NCBI GenBank assembly: GCA_947632575.1
Contig: CANRPV010000093.1
Coordinates: forward strand, 1 to 5,895
Reading direction: 5' to 3'
Origin: an uncultured Eggerthellaceae bacterium
GTDB lineage: Bacteria; Actinomycetota; Coriobacteriia; Coriobacteriales; Eggerthellaceae
Length of the DNA: 5,895 bases
Both the position numbers and the translations under genes were made by a program. Within the stretch, counting starts at the first letter, position 1. Each line of letters opens with the position of its first letter. The notes below the pieces were generated by a model. It was not told the origin of the DNA and did not search any database. It worked only from the letters and a program-made list of their open reading frames with translations. Of the stretch, positions 1 to 5,267 are shown piece by piece.

Positions 1-437
1 CAAAGGTCCACCGAAGGGGCGACAAGCTTGGAGAGTTCACCGACGCTTGCCATGGAGCCGTTGATGCTCACTCGCGAGCGACCGTCTGCTCCGACGCGTC
101 GATGCACGACCGCCTCGAAAGAGCCATCATCGGCTCGATCAAGCGAGCCGGCTTCGCGGGCACGCTCTGAATTGTCAGATTCCCCACCCAGATCAGCAGT
201 GGAGGACTTTTCGGAGGGAACGTGGGCGAAATAGAAGCGACCGGTCACCTCAAGCTCCGAAGCGCCTTCGCGCACGGAATCCTTGTCGGCTCGCTCCCCC
301 ATAAGCAGCGTACAGGCCGAAAGAAGAGCCGTCTTACCAGCGCCGGTTTCGCCCGTGAGAACCGTAAGACCCGATGAGGGAATGAAGCACGCATGCTGGA
401 TAAGCGCAAGATTGTCCACTTGTATCTCATCGATCAT
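1..437 (-). CDS. recN: DNA repair protein RecN, N-terminal part (truncated by window edge)
   Basis: RecN is an SMC-like ATPase that acts early in double-strand-break repair, in the cytoplasm on the nucleoid. The visible 145 residues start MIDEIQVDNLALIQHACF and carry the Walker A loop GETGAGKT at residues 29-36. This is followed by the family-typical segment MGERADKDSVREGA (46-59), and then by RRVGADGRSRVSING (113-127), which matches the RecN strand preceding the coiled coil. The frame stays open to the left edge, so the coiled coil, Walker B and signature motif lie outside. The ATG at 437 is preceded by AAAGGGG with a 5-base spacer. Residues about 71-106 form a hydrophilic, Asp/Ser/Glu-rich loop that seems longer than in Escherichia coli RecN. 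The gene follows uvrB after 123 bases with no convincing terminator or promoter between, so cotranscription is likely. Family assignment is confident. Confidence 0.93.
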   Translation of the reverse strand, partial: MIDEIQVDNLALIQHACFIPSSGLTVLTGETGAGKTALLSACTLLMGERADKDSVREGASELEVTGRFYFAHVPSEKSSTADLGGESDNSERAREAGSLDRADDGSFEAVVHRRVGADGRSRVSINGSMASVGELSKLVAPSVDL

Positions 438-560
438 GGACTGCCCCTTTCCTCCCCGTGCCGTATTTGCTGTCTACTCTAAGTGGCCGACGCTCTTAAA
501 CCCTGCAGCTCTGGGCTACTGCCACGCTTGGTACCCTGCCACCCTGGTCGCTGCCCCCTA
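438..560. other. uvrB-recN intergenic gap
   Basis: These 123 bases separate uvrB from recN. On the minus strand they begin with a second stop, TAG, directly after the uvrB TAA. The next stretch is G-rich with several GGCAG words and a weak possible stem (GGGTAC with GTAGCCC). No T-tract follows any stem, no good -35/-10 pair is seen, and no actinobacterial SOS box (TCGAAC-N4-GTTCGA type) is present. The last bases hold the recN ribosome binding site. The simplest reading is an untranslated spacer inside one operon. Confidence 0.5.
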
Positions 561-2714
561 TTATGAGCGACGCCGGCCTCCAGAGCCACGAGATTTCCGC
601 GCGCCGAAGGCCGAACCCTTGCGCGCCGACTTCCTCAGATCCTTAAGGACATCTTCCTCGCTGGATCCCTCGACATTAGCTCTCAGCTTCACCACCTGAT
701 CGCGCAGGCGCGCCGCCTCCTCGAAATCCATATCCCGCGAGGCGGACGCCATGTCTTCTTCCATGGAGGCGATGATCCGCAGCACCTCTTCGCGGGAAAG
801 CTCAGCCAACTCCTTATTGACCTGCTCGGATGTGGTCGATCCCATCTCATCGTTCACGTAGCCCATAATGTCGTTAATGGCCTTGCGAATGGTTTGCGGC
901 TCGATGCCGTGCTCCTCGTTGTAAGCCATCTGGATCTCCCGGCGCCGTTGCGTCTCGACGATGGCTCGATCCATGGAATCGGTGATTTTATCGGCGTACA
1001 TGATCACTTGGCCGGAGACGTTACGGGCCGCGCGTCCTATGGTTTGGATGAGCGAACGATGATTTCGCAAGAAACCCTCTTTGTCCGCATCGAGAATAGC
1101 GACGAGGGAAACCTCGGGCAAATCCAAGCCCTCCCGAAGCAGATTGATGCCCACCAGCACGTCGAATTCTCCGCGGCGCAGATCCGACAGTATCTCCACC
1201 CTCTCAAGGGTGCCGATGTCGGAGTGCATATAGCGAGCCCGCACTCCTTGATCCAGCAAATGGTCGGTGAGATCTTCCGCCATCTTCTTCGTCAGCGTGG
1301 TGATCAGCACCCGCTCATCGCGAGCCGCGCGCTCCTTCGCCTCGTCGATGATGTCGTCGATCTGGCTCGCGCTGGTGCGAACGATCACCTCAGGATCGAG
1401 CAGCCCGGTCGGTCGAATGATCTGCTCGACCTGGGCCTGGCTCACCTTCTCCTCGTAATCCCCTGGAGTCGCCGACACGTAGATGAACTGCGGAATCCGC
1501 TGCTCAAACTCATCGAAGCGCAGCGGACGATTATCAAGACAGCTCGGAAGCCGGAAACCATGCTCTGCCAAGGTCACTTTACGGGAGCGGTCCCCCTCAT
1601 ACATGCCGCGAATTTGAGGAACCGTCACATGACTCTCATCAATGATGCAGAGAAAATCTTTGGGGAAGTAATCGATAAGGGTATAGGGCGGCTCGCCCGG
1701 TTCCCGTCCATCGAGATGTCGCGAATAATTCTCGATCCCCGAGCAAAATCCCATGGTCTCGAGCATCTCCAGGTCATAGCTCGTGCGCATCTCAAGTCGC
1801 TGGGCCTCGAGCAGCTTGCCCTCCTCCTTAAACTCCTGGAGGCGACCGCGTAGCTCATCGCGAATGGTCACCAAAGCTCGATCCATGTTCGGCTGAGAGG
1901 TGACATAGTGGGAAGCCGGCCAGATGGGAATGGCCTCGTAGCTATTGATTACCTCACCCGTGAGATGATCCACCTCGGTGATGGCCTCCACCTCATCACC
2001 CCAGAAATCCACATGCAACGGATTGTCCGCGTAGGGAGGAAACACATCGAGGGCATCTCCCCTCACGCGGAAAGTGCCACGGGAGAGCTCGTAATCGTTT
2101 CGATCGTACTGGATATCGATAAGCTTGCGGATGACCTCGTCACGATCGGCGGGAACTTCCTTATCCAAAAACACCGCCATACCGGCGTAATCAAGCGGAC
2201 TGCCGATGCCGTAGATGCAGCTGACCGACGCCACGACGATCACATCTCGACGCGAAAGCAGGGCCGAGGTGGCGGCATGGCGAAGCTTTTCCACCTCTTC
2301 GTTGATGGAAGCGTCCTTCTCGATGAAGGTATCCGACGAGGGGACATAAGCCTCAGGCTGGTAATAATCGTAATAGGACACGAAATAGACGACGGCGTTA
2401 TCCGGGAAGAACTCCTTCAGCTCAGCGGCCAACTGGGCGGCAAGCGTTTTATTGGGTGCCATAACCAGCGTGGGCTTTTGCACCTTTTCAATGGTCTTGG
2501 CCATCGTGAAGGTCTTACCGGAGCCCGTCACGCCGAGAAGCGTTTGGTAGCGTAGCTTTGATTCGACCCCTAAGGCGAGCTTATCGACGGCTTGGGGCTG
2601 ATCCCCCGCCATATCGTAGGGAGCTGCCACACGAAAGGGAATGTTGGAAAGGCGCACATCGGGCAGCTTGCCCTCCATCTCGACGCCCTCGATGTTACGA
2701 AGATGACTGGACAT
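561..2714 (-). CDS. uvrB: UvrABC excinuclease subunit B (UvrB)
   Basis: UvrB is the DNA-damage verification subunit of nucleotide excision repair. It is loaded by UvrA, clamps the lesion strand with its beta-hairpin and recruits UvrC. The 717 residues show the complete superfamily 2 helicase layout: Walker A GVTGSGKT (61-68), beta-hairpin YYDYYQPEAYVPSSDTF (114-130), DESH box (359-362), YVSATPGDYE (412-421), GINLLREGLDLPEVS (522-536), and arginine-finger motif QTIGRAARN (557-565). The C-terminal UVR motif that contacts UvrC is at about 645-680, and a basic Arg/Lys/Gly tail ends the protein. The length is slightly above the usual 660-700 because of both ends. The ATG at 2714 has GAGG 8 bases upstream; the ATG at 2678 (residue 13) has equal GAGG spacing and is a real alternative. 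A TAG closes the frame upstream, so no earlier start exists. It follows coaE after 42 bases and ends with tandem TAA TAG. Confidence 0.98.
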   Translation of the reverse strand: MSSHLRNIEGVEMEGKLPDVRLSNIPFRVAAPYDMAGDQPQAVDKLALGVESKLRYQTLLGVTGSGKTFTMAKTIEKVQKPTLVMAPNKTLAAQLAAELKEFFPDNAVVYFVSYYDYYQPEAYVPSSDTFIEKDASINEEVEKLRHAATSALLSRRDVIVVASVSCIYGIGSPLDYAGMAVFLDKEVPADRDEVIRKLIDIQYDRNDYELSRGTFRVRGDALDVFPPYADNPLHVDFWGDEVEAITEVDHLTGEVINSYEAIPIWPASHYVTSQPNMDRALVTIRDELRGRLQEFKEEGKLLEAQRLEMRTSYDLEMLETMGFCSGIENYSRHLDGREPGEPPYTLIDYFPKDFLCIIDESHVTVPQIRGMYEGDRSRKVTLAEHGFRLPSCLDNRPLRFDEFEQRIPQFIYVSATPGDYEEKVSQAQVEQIIRPTGLLDPEVIVRTSASQIDDIIDEAKERAARDERVLITTLTKKMAEDLTDHLLDQGVRARYMHSDIGTLERVEILSDLRRGEFDVLVGINLLREGLDLPEVSLVAILDADKEGFLRNHRSLIQTIGRAARNVSGQVIMYADKITDSMDRAIVETQRRREIQMAYNEEHGIEPQTIRKAINDIMGYVNDEMGSTTSEQVNKELAELSREEVLRIIASMEEDMASASRDMDFEEAARLRDQVVKLRANVEGSSEEDVLKDLRKSARKGSAFGARKSRGSGGRRRS

Positions 2715-2756
2715 GACGTAAGCCTCAACATCTCCTTGCCAAGACCCGCGATCCGA

Positions 2757-3365
2757 CTAATCGCTCTGCTCGGCGTCCTTCAATGCTTCCCACCAGGATA
2801 ACACCTGATGGCGCAGGGCTTCTCGGCTTCCATCATTGAGAAATTCCACATCGGCGAAAGTCGAGCGCTCCTCGTCGCTAATTTGGCGCGCAATGCGGCG
2901 TTCCACATCCTGCCGATCGAAGCCCATGGCGGTCTTTCGTTCGATGCGATCCTCCAGAGGCGCTTTAACGGCAAGCACCATATCACCGGGATTGGCGTTC
3001 ATCATCTCCCGATTGCGGAATGTCGAGCACTCGATCACCGCCGCCTCATGATCGCGTGATTGGAGCTCCTCAAGCGCCTGCTGGTGAGCCTCGAGCACAG
3101 CCGGTAAAACCAGCTCGTTAAGCTTCGCGGTAAGCTCCGGACTCTCAAAGGCTATGGCGGCCAGTTTCGTACGGTCGATCTCATCGTCATCGTTTAAGAT
3201 ATCTTGCCCGAAAGCGGCGATCAGATCATCTTTGAGCCGCGGTTCATGGAGCACGTCATGGCTCACATCGTCAAGATCGATGTAGGGAAGGCCCTCTTCA
3301 ACCAAGGCCTCGCAAACCGTCGATTTGCCTGCGCCCATGCCACCGATCACGAATAACTTTCTCAT
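2757..3365 (-). CDS. coaE: Dephospho-CoA kinase (CoaE), divergent
   Basis: CoaE catalyses the last step of coenzyme A synthesis, ATP-dependent 3'-phosphorylation of dephospho-CoA, in the cytoplasm. The 202-residue product has the P-loop GGMGAGKST (8-16) and an acidic DLDDVSHDV motif (30-38) where the family has DADxIxH. A lid-like stretch follows, R140 to R160, ERKTAMGFDRQDVERRIARQ, and then the end motif FADVEFLNDGSREALRHQV (170-188). Length is normal. It is unusual in two places: LNELVLPAV (82-90) lacks the His-Pro seen in most CoaE, and VIECSTFRNRE (110-120) replaces the common hydrophobic PLLFE-type strand. The rpsA-coaE-uvrB order, usual in actinobacteria, supports the assignment. The ATG at 3365 has no recognisable Shine-Dalgarno, but a promoter-like -10 lies only 13 bases upstream. 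Another P-loop nucleotide kinase is possible but less likely. Confidence 0.87.
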   Translation of the reverse strand: MRKLFVIGGMGAGKSTVCEALVEEGLPYIDLDDVSHDVLHEPRLKDDLIAAFGQDILNDDDEIDRTKLAAIAFESPELTAKLNELVLPAVLEAHQQALEELQSRDHEAAVIECSTFRNREMMNANPGDMVLAVKAPLEDRIERKTAMGFDRQDVERRIARQISDEERSTFADVEFLNDGSREALRHQVLSWWEALKDAEQSD

Positions 3366-3378
3366 CTGCGTTTCAAAC

Positions 3379-3407
3379 CTTATAGCTGCTTATTGCACTC
3401 TTTTTAA
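3379..3407 (-). promoter_or_regulatory. Candidate sigma-70-type promoter of coaE-uvrB(-recN)
   Basis: On the minus strand, TTAAAA (3407-3402, 4 of 6 to TTGACA) and TATAAG (3384-3379, 5 of 6 to TATAAT) are separated by exactly 17 bases. The -10 ends 13 bases before the coaE ATG, so the expected transcript would start about 6 bases upstream of it. This fits the lack of a Shine-Dalgarno and suggests a leaderless or nearly leaderless mRNA, which is common in actinobacteria. It lies directly downstream of the rpsA terminator, where a new promoter is expected. Confidence 0.6.
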
Positions 3408-3417
3408 CGTATTGCAC
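3391..3417 (-). repeat. Direct repeat GTGCAATA x2 overlapping the coaE promoter
   Basis: GTGCAATA occurs at 3417-3410 and again at 3398-3391, 19 bases apart start to start (minus strand). The first copy lies just upstream of the -35 and the second inside the -35/-10 spacer. Two same-face sites about two helical turns apart are a typical arrangement for a dimeric regulator, but no known family is recognised. An 8-base repeat can occur by chance. Confidence 0.4.
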
Positions 3418-3420
3418 ACT

Positions 3421-3459
3421 TATAAAAGAAGCGGGCCCTTTAAGAAAGGCCCACTTCTA
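3421..3459 (-). terminator. Intrinsic terminator of rpsA
   Basis: On the minus strand the arms AGAAGTGGGCCTTT (3458-3445) and AAAGGGCCCGCTTCT (3441-3427) pair around a CTT loop. They form about 14 pairs with one bulged G. One pair is G-U, which would be an A/C mismatch on the plus strand, so the structure is built for minus-strand RNA. The T-rich run CTTCTTTTATA follows. It starts about 24 bases after the rpsA stop. Confidence 0.88.
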
Positions 3460-3481
3460 AAAAATTGCCTATTGGGGAAAA

Positions 3482-4852
3482 CTATTCGCCGATAACCTCT
3501 TCAGCCTCAAGATTCTCTTGAGCCTCTTCCTCAGCCTCGGCGGCATCGACCTCGGCGGCCACTTCTTCGGCTACCTCAGCGTTTTCCAGCTCATCTACCT
3601 CAGCCACAGCCACATCCTCAGCTACAGCTTCGGGAGTGGAAGCCTCGGCGGCTGCCTCAGTCGTCTTGGCGTCGCCCTCTTTGTCCGCCTTCTTGCGCTT
3701 GGCAGGACGCTCCTCTGGCTGGATGGACTCGTCCACTTCGATCTCAAAGCCCAGCTCCTCGGCAGCTGCCTTCATGGAGAGGGAGATGCGACGACGCTCG
3801 GGGTTGATCTCCATGACCTTGACCTTCACGGTGTTGCCGGCCTTGGTTACCTGAGCCGGGGTCTCGATACGATGTGCGGCCATCTCGGAGATGTGCACGA
3901 GGCCTTCGATGGAGTTACCCAACTCTACAAAGGCGCCGAAAGGCACAACCTTGGTCACGCGACCATCAACGATGGTTCCCACAGGATAAGACTCAACCAG
4001 CTTGATCCAAGGATCCTCGGTGGTTTGCTTGAGACCGAGGGAGATGCGCTCACGCTGAAGATCCACATCGAGGATCTCGACCTCAACCTCATCGCCCACC
4101 TTAACGACCTCAGAGGGATGATTCACATGGTTCCAAGAAAGCTCGGAGATGTGTACCAGACCATCGATACCACCCAGGTCGACGAAAGCACCGAAGTCGA
4201 CGATGGAGGAAACGGTGCCCTTCAGGCGCATGCCCTTGGTGAGCTTCGCGAGGATCTCAGCACGCTCGTTCTTGCGGCCTTCCTCAAGCAGCACGCGGCG
4301 AGAAAGCACGACGTTGTTGCGATTGCGATCCATCTCGATAACGCGAGCTTCGATCTCCGTGCCAAGATACATATCCAGATCCTTGACACGACGCAGGTCG
4401 ACGAGGGATGCGGGCAAGAAGCCGCGCAGACCGATGTCGAGAATCAAGCCACCCTTGACCACTTCGATGACTTCGCCGGTGACCACTTCGCCGGCCTTGA
4501 ATTTCTCTTCCACCTGAATCCAAGCGCGCTCGTACTCGGCACGTTTCTTGGAGAGGATGAGACGGCCGTCCTTGTCCTCCTTCTGGAGAACCAAAGCCTC
4601 GATCTCATCGCCAAGGCTGACGATGTCTGCCGGATCGGCGTCCTTGCGGATGGACAGCTCGCGTACCGGGATGACACCCTCACTCTTGAATCCGATGTCT
4701 ACCAGGACCTCATCATGCTCAAGCTTGACGACAGTACCGTTGACAAGATCGCCCTCGTCAAAATCGGTGAGGGTGCCATCAATCATCTGATTCATCTCTT
4801 CGTCAGAGACGTCAGTGAAATCGATGACGTTCGTGTTTTTGATTTCGGTCAA
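3482..4852 (-). CDS. rpsA: 30S ribosomal protein S1
   Basis: S1 is the RNA-binding protein of the small subunit that helps recruit and unfold mRNA. The 456-residue product has four S1 (OB-fold) repeats at about 33-104, 119-187, 204-275 and 289-361. Clear signatures include EVVKGGLILDIGLRGFLPAS (130-149), VDFGAFVDLGGIDGLVHISE (218-237) and VPFGAFVELGNSIEGLVHIS (303-322). Four repeats instead of the six of Escherichia coli is normal for actinobacteria. After a short basic patch (384-391) comes a low-complexity Glu/Ala/Val acidic tail to the C-terminus. The start is TTG: AAAGGGG lies 6 bases upstream, a TGA closes the frame just before it, and the next ATG is residue 20. The gene has its own promoters upstream and a terminator downstream. 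The Shine-Dalgarno lies in a predicted hairpin (see 4856-4885), which suggests translational control. Confidence 0.97.
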   Translation of the reverse strand: MTEIKNTNVIDFTDVSDEEMNQMIDGTLTDFDEGDLVNGTVVKLEHDEVLVDIGFKSEGVIPVRELSIRKDADPADIVSLGDEIEALVLQKEDKDGRLILSKKRAEYERAWIQVEEKFKAGEVVTGEVIEVVKGGLILDIGLRGFLPASLVDLRRVKDLDMYLGTEIEARVIEMDRNRNNVVLSRRVLLEEGRKNERAEILAKLTKGMRLKGTVSSIVDFGAFVDLGGIDGLVHISELSWNHVNHPSEVVKVGDEVEVEILDVDLQRERISLGLKQTTEDPWIKLVESYPVGTIVDGRVTKVVPFGAFVELGNSIEGLVHISEMAAHRIETPAQVTKAGNTVKVKVMEINPERRRISLSMKAAAEELGFEIEVDESIQPEERPAKRKKADKEGDAKTTEAAAEASTPEAVAEDVAVAEVDELENAEVAEEVAAEVDAAEAEEEAQENLEAEEVIGE

Positions 4853-4855
4853 AAC

Positions 4856-4885
4856 GGACCCCTTTCATAACTAAGTTCGGGGACC
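4856..4885 (-). promoter_or_regulatory. Predicted hairpin sequestering the rpsA Shine-Dalgarno
   Basis: On the minus strand GGTCCCC (4885-4879) can pair with GGGGTCC (4862-4856), with one U/U mismatch. The GGGG of the right arm is the core of the rpsA Shine-Dalgarno AAAGGGG, and the TTG start follows four bases after the stem. The 16-base loop contains an ATG that is out of frame with rpsA. The stem is short, so it would act as a weak, switchable block rather than a firm one. Confidence 0.5.
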
Positions 4886-5020
4886 CTTCGTCATGATTAA
4901 TTGATACTTGCCGTCTTCCACTCGTCCGCGCTTGAGGCTTGGTTGAGATTGGTTGTTAGTTTTCAATGAAACATGTCTCGGGGGCCAACAGTTATAACGC
5001 CGACGTTCCACCATCGGCAT
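4871..5020 (-). CDS. Candidate 49-codon leader ORF upstream of rpsA
   Basis: An open frame runs from ATG at 5020 to TAG at 4873-4871, 18 bases before the rpsA TTG. The product would begin MPMVERRRYNCWPPRH and end KYQLIMTKGPRT, a small basic peptide without a recognised domain or membrane segment. There is no Shine-Dalgarno; the candidate -10 box at 5036-5031 would place the transcript start about 4 bases before the ATG, so only leaderless translation is plausible. Against it: 49 codons without a stop is not rare by chance, third-position GC is only about half, and the ATG lies in a predicted stem. Its last codons overlap the left arm of the hairpin over the rpsA ribosome binding site, so translation could open that site. 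Treat as a hypothesis; a much shorter frame from the in-frame ATG at 4894 (MTKGPRT) is also possible. Confidence 0.25.
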   Translation of the reverse strand: MPMVERRRYNCWPPRHVSLKTNNQSQPSLKRGRVEDGKYQLIMTKGPRT

Positions 5021-5022
5021 TA
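4995..5022 (-). promoter_or_regulatory. 5'-proximal stem-loop of the rpsA leader
   Basis: Minus-strand arms TAATGCCGATG (5022-5012) and CGTCGGCGTTA (5005-4995) form 11 continuous pairs, two of them G-U, around the loop GTGGAA. Both G-U pairs would be A/C mismatches on the plus strand, which favours a role in minus-strand RNA. It would sit within a few bases of the transcript start predicted from the promoter at 5039-5031, a position where stem-loops can protect mRNA from 5'-dependent decay. Confidence 0.55.
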
Positions 5023-5030
5023 GTGTGAGC

Positions 5031-5039
5031 AGTATAGCA
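5031..5039 (-). promoter_or_regulatory. Candidate extended -10 promoter for rpsA (proximal)
   Basis: TGCTATACT on the minus strand combines the extended TGN element with TATACT (5 of 6 to TATAAT). No good -35 is found at 16-18 bases, which is typical of extended -10 promoters. The predicted start is near A5024, giving an rpsA leader of about 170 bases. Confidence 0.55.
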
Positions 5040-5043
5040 CTCC

Positions 5044-5080
5044 TCCTTTCACAAGGACCATAAAATAGCCGTGTGAAGGA
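5044..5080. repeat. Inverted repeat flanking the distal rpsA -10 box
   Basis: On the minus strand TCCTTCACA (5080-5072) and TGTGAAAGGA (5053-5044) are inverted copies differing by one extra A. They bracket the distal -10 box, and the second arm lies in the upstream part of the proximal promoter. The layout fits an operator able to influence both promoters. No known regulator family is recognised from the half-site. Confidence 0.4.
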
Positions 5081-5090
5081 TTATTTTCAA
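5062..5090 (-). promoter_or_regulatory. Candidate sigma-70-type promoter for rpsA (distal)
   Basis: TTGAAA (5090-5085, 5 of 6 to TTGACA) and TATTTT (5067-5062, 4 of 6 to TATAAT) are spaced by 17 bases on the minus strand. A start near 5055 would give a leader of about 200 bases. Two promoters are usual for ribosomal-protein genes. Confidence 0.55.
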
Positions 5091-5103
5091 ATCTCGGTAA
5101 TGG

Positions 5104-5149
5104 ATTCTCGACAAATCTCAGGCGTTTCCAATCTGTCGATTATTCTCGA
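5104..5149. repeat. Short direct and inverted repeats upstream of the rpsA promoters
   Basis: On the minus strand TCGAGAAT occurs at 5149-5142 and 5111-5104, 38 bases apart. TCGACA (5139-5134) and TGTCGA (5113-5108) are an inverted pair within the same block. They lie 14-60 bases upstream of the distal -35 and could be an activator or repressor region. They are short and may be chance. Confidence 0.25.
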
Positions 5150-5267
5150 TAGAAAGATTGAATAAAGGTGAGATCGGACGCCACCACTCGGGCCGATGAG
5201 GCTGTGTGCTCGAGGCGATGAGGCCGCCTGCGCTTGGAACGATTATGCTTGCCGCGCTCTAAGCCGA

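Larger units (their letters stand above)
4853..5267. other. rpsA upstream regulatory region (no confirmed gene)
   Basis: This 415-base stretch separates the TSCPD-domain gene from rpsA. Reading toward rpsA it holds: a GC-rich segment with two CGATGAGGC words (plus strand, about 5193 and 5216) and no clear terminator; A/T-richer DNA with repeated TCGAGAAT; two candidate promoters around 5090-5031; and a leader of about 170 bases. The leader has a 5' hairpin, a G-poor probably unstructured segment (about 4974-4931), and a hairpin over the rpsA ribosome binding site. A 49-codon frame spans most of the leader. No tRNA or known riboswitch pattern is recognised. Confidence 0.6.

Noticed and set aside
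438..560. SOS (LexA) box or terminator between uvrB and recN
   Set aside because: No TCGAAC-N4-GTTCGA-like palindrome is present and the only stem is weak, bulged and lacks a T-tract.
894..1853. 319-codon open frame on the plus strand opposite uvrB
   Set aside because: It lies within uvrB, whose motifs are complete on the minus strand. The antisense product shows no family motif.
1908..2555. 215-codon open frame on the plus strand opposite uvrB
   Set aside because: Antisense shadow of the uvrB N-terminal half; no domain and no ribosome binding site.
4809..4868. ATG at 4868 as start of rpsA
   Set aside because: It is out of frame with rpsA and stops after 18 codons inside it. It overlaps the Shine-Dalgarno of the TTG start.
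3518..4870. 450-codon open frame on the plus strand opposite rpsA
   Set aside because: It is almost exactly antisense to rpsA. The product is a low-complexity Leu/His/Asp-rich sequence without a recognisable domain, as expected from the complement of a Glu/Val-rich gene with biased codons.
5161..5190. Terminator of the TSCPD gene (GGTG/CACC stem followed by TTTATT, minus strand)
   Set aside because: Only four good pairs around a loop of about 11 bases with a broken T-run; too weak to call.
5193..5224. CGATGAGGC direct repeat (two copies 23 bases apart, plus strand)
   Set aside because: Only two copies of a short GC-rich word in GC-rich DNA; chance is sufficient, so it is mentioned only in the region description.
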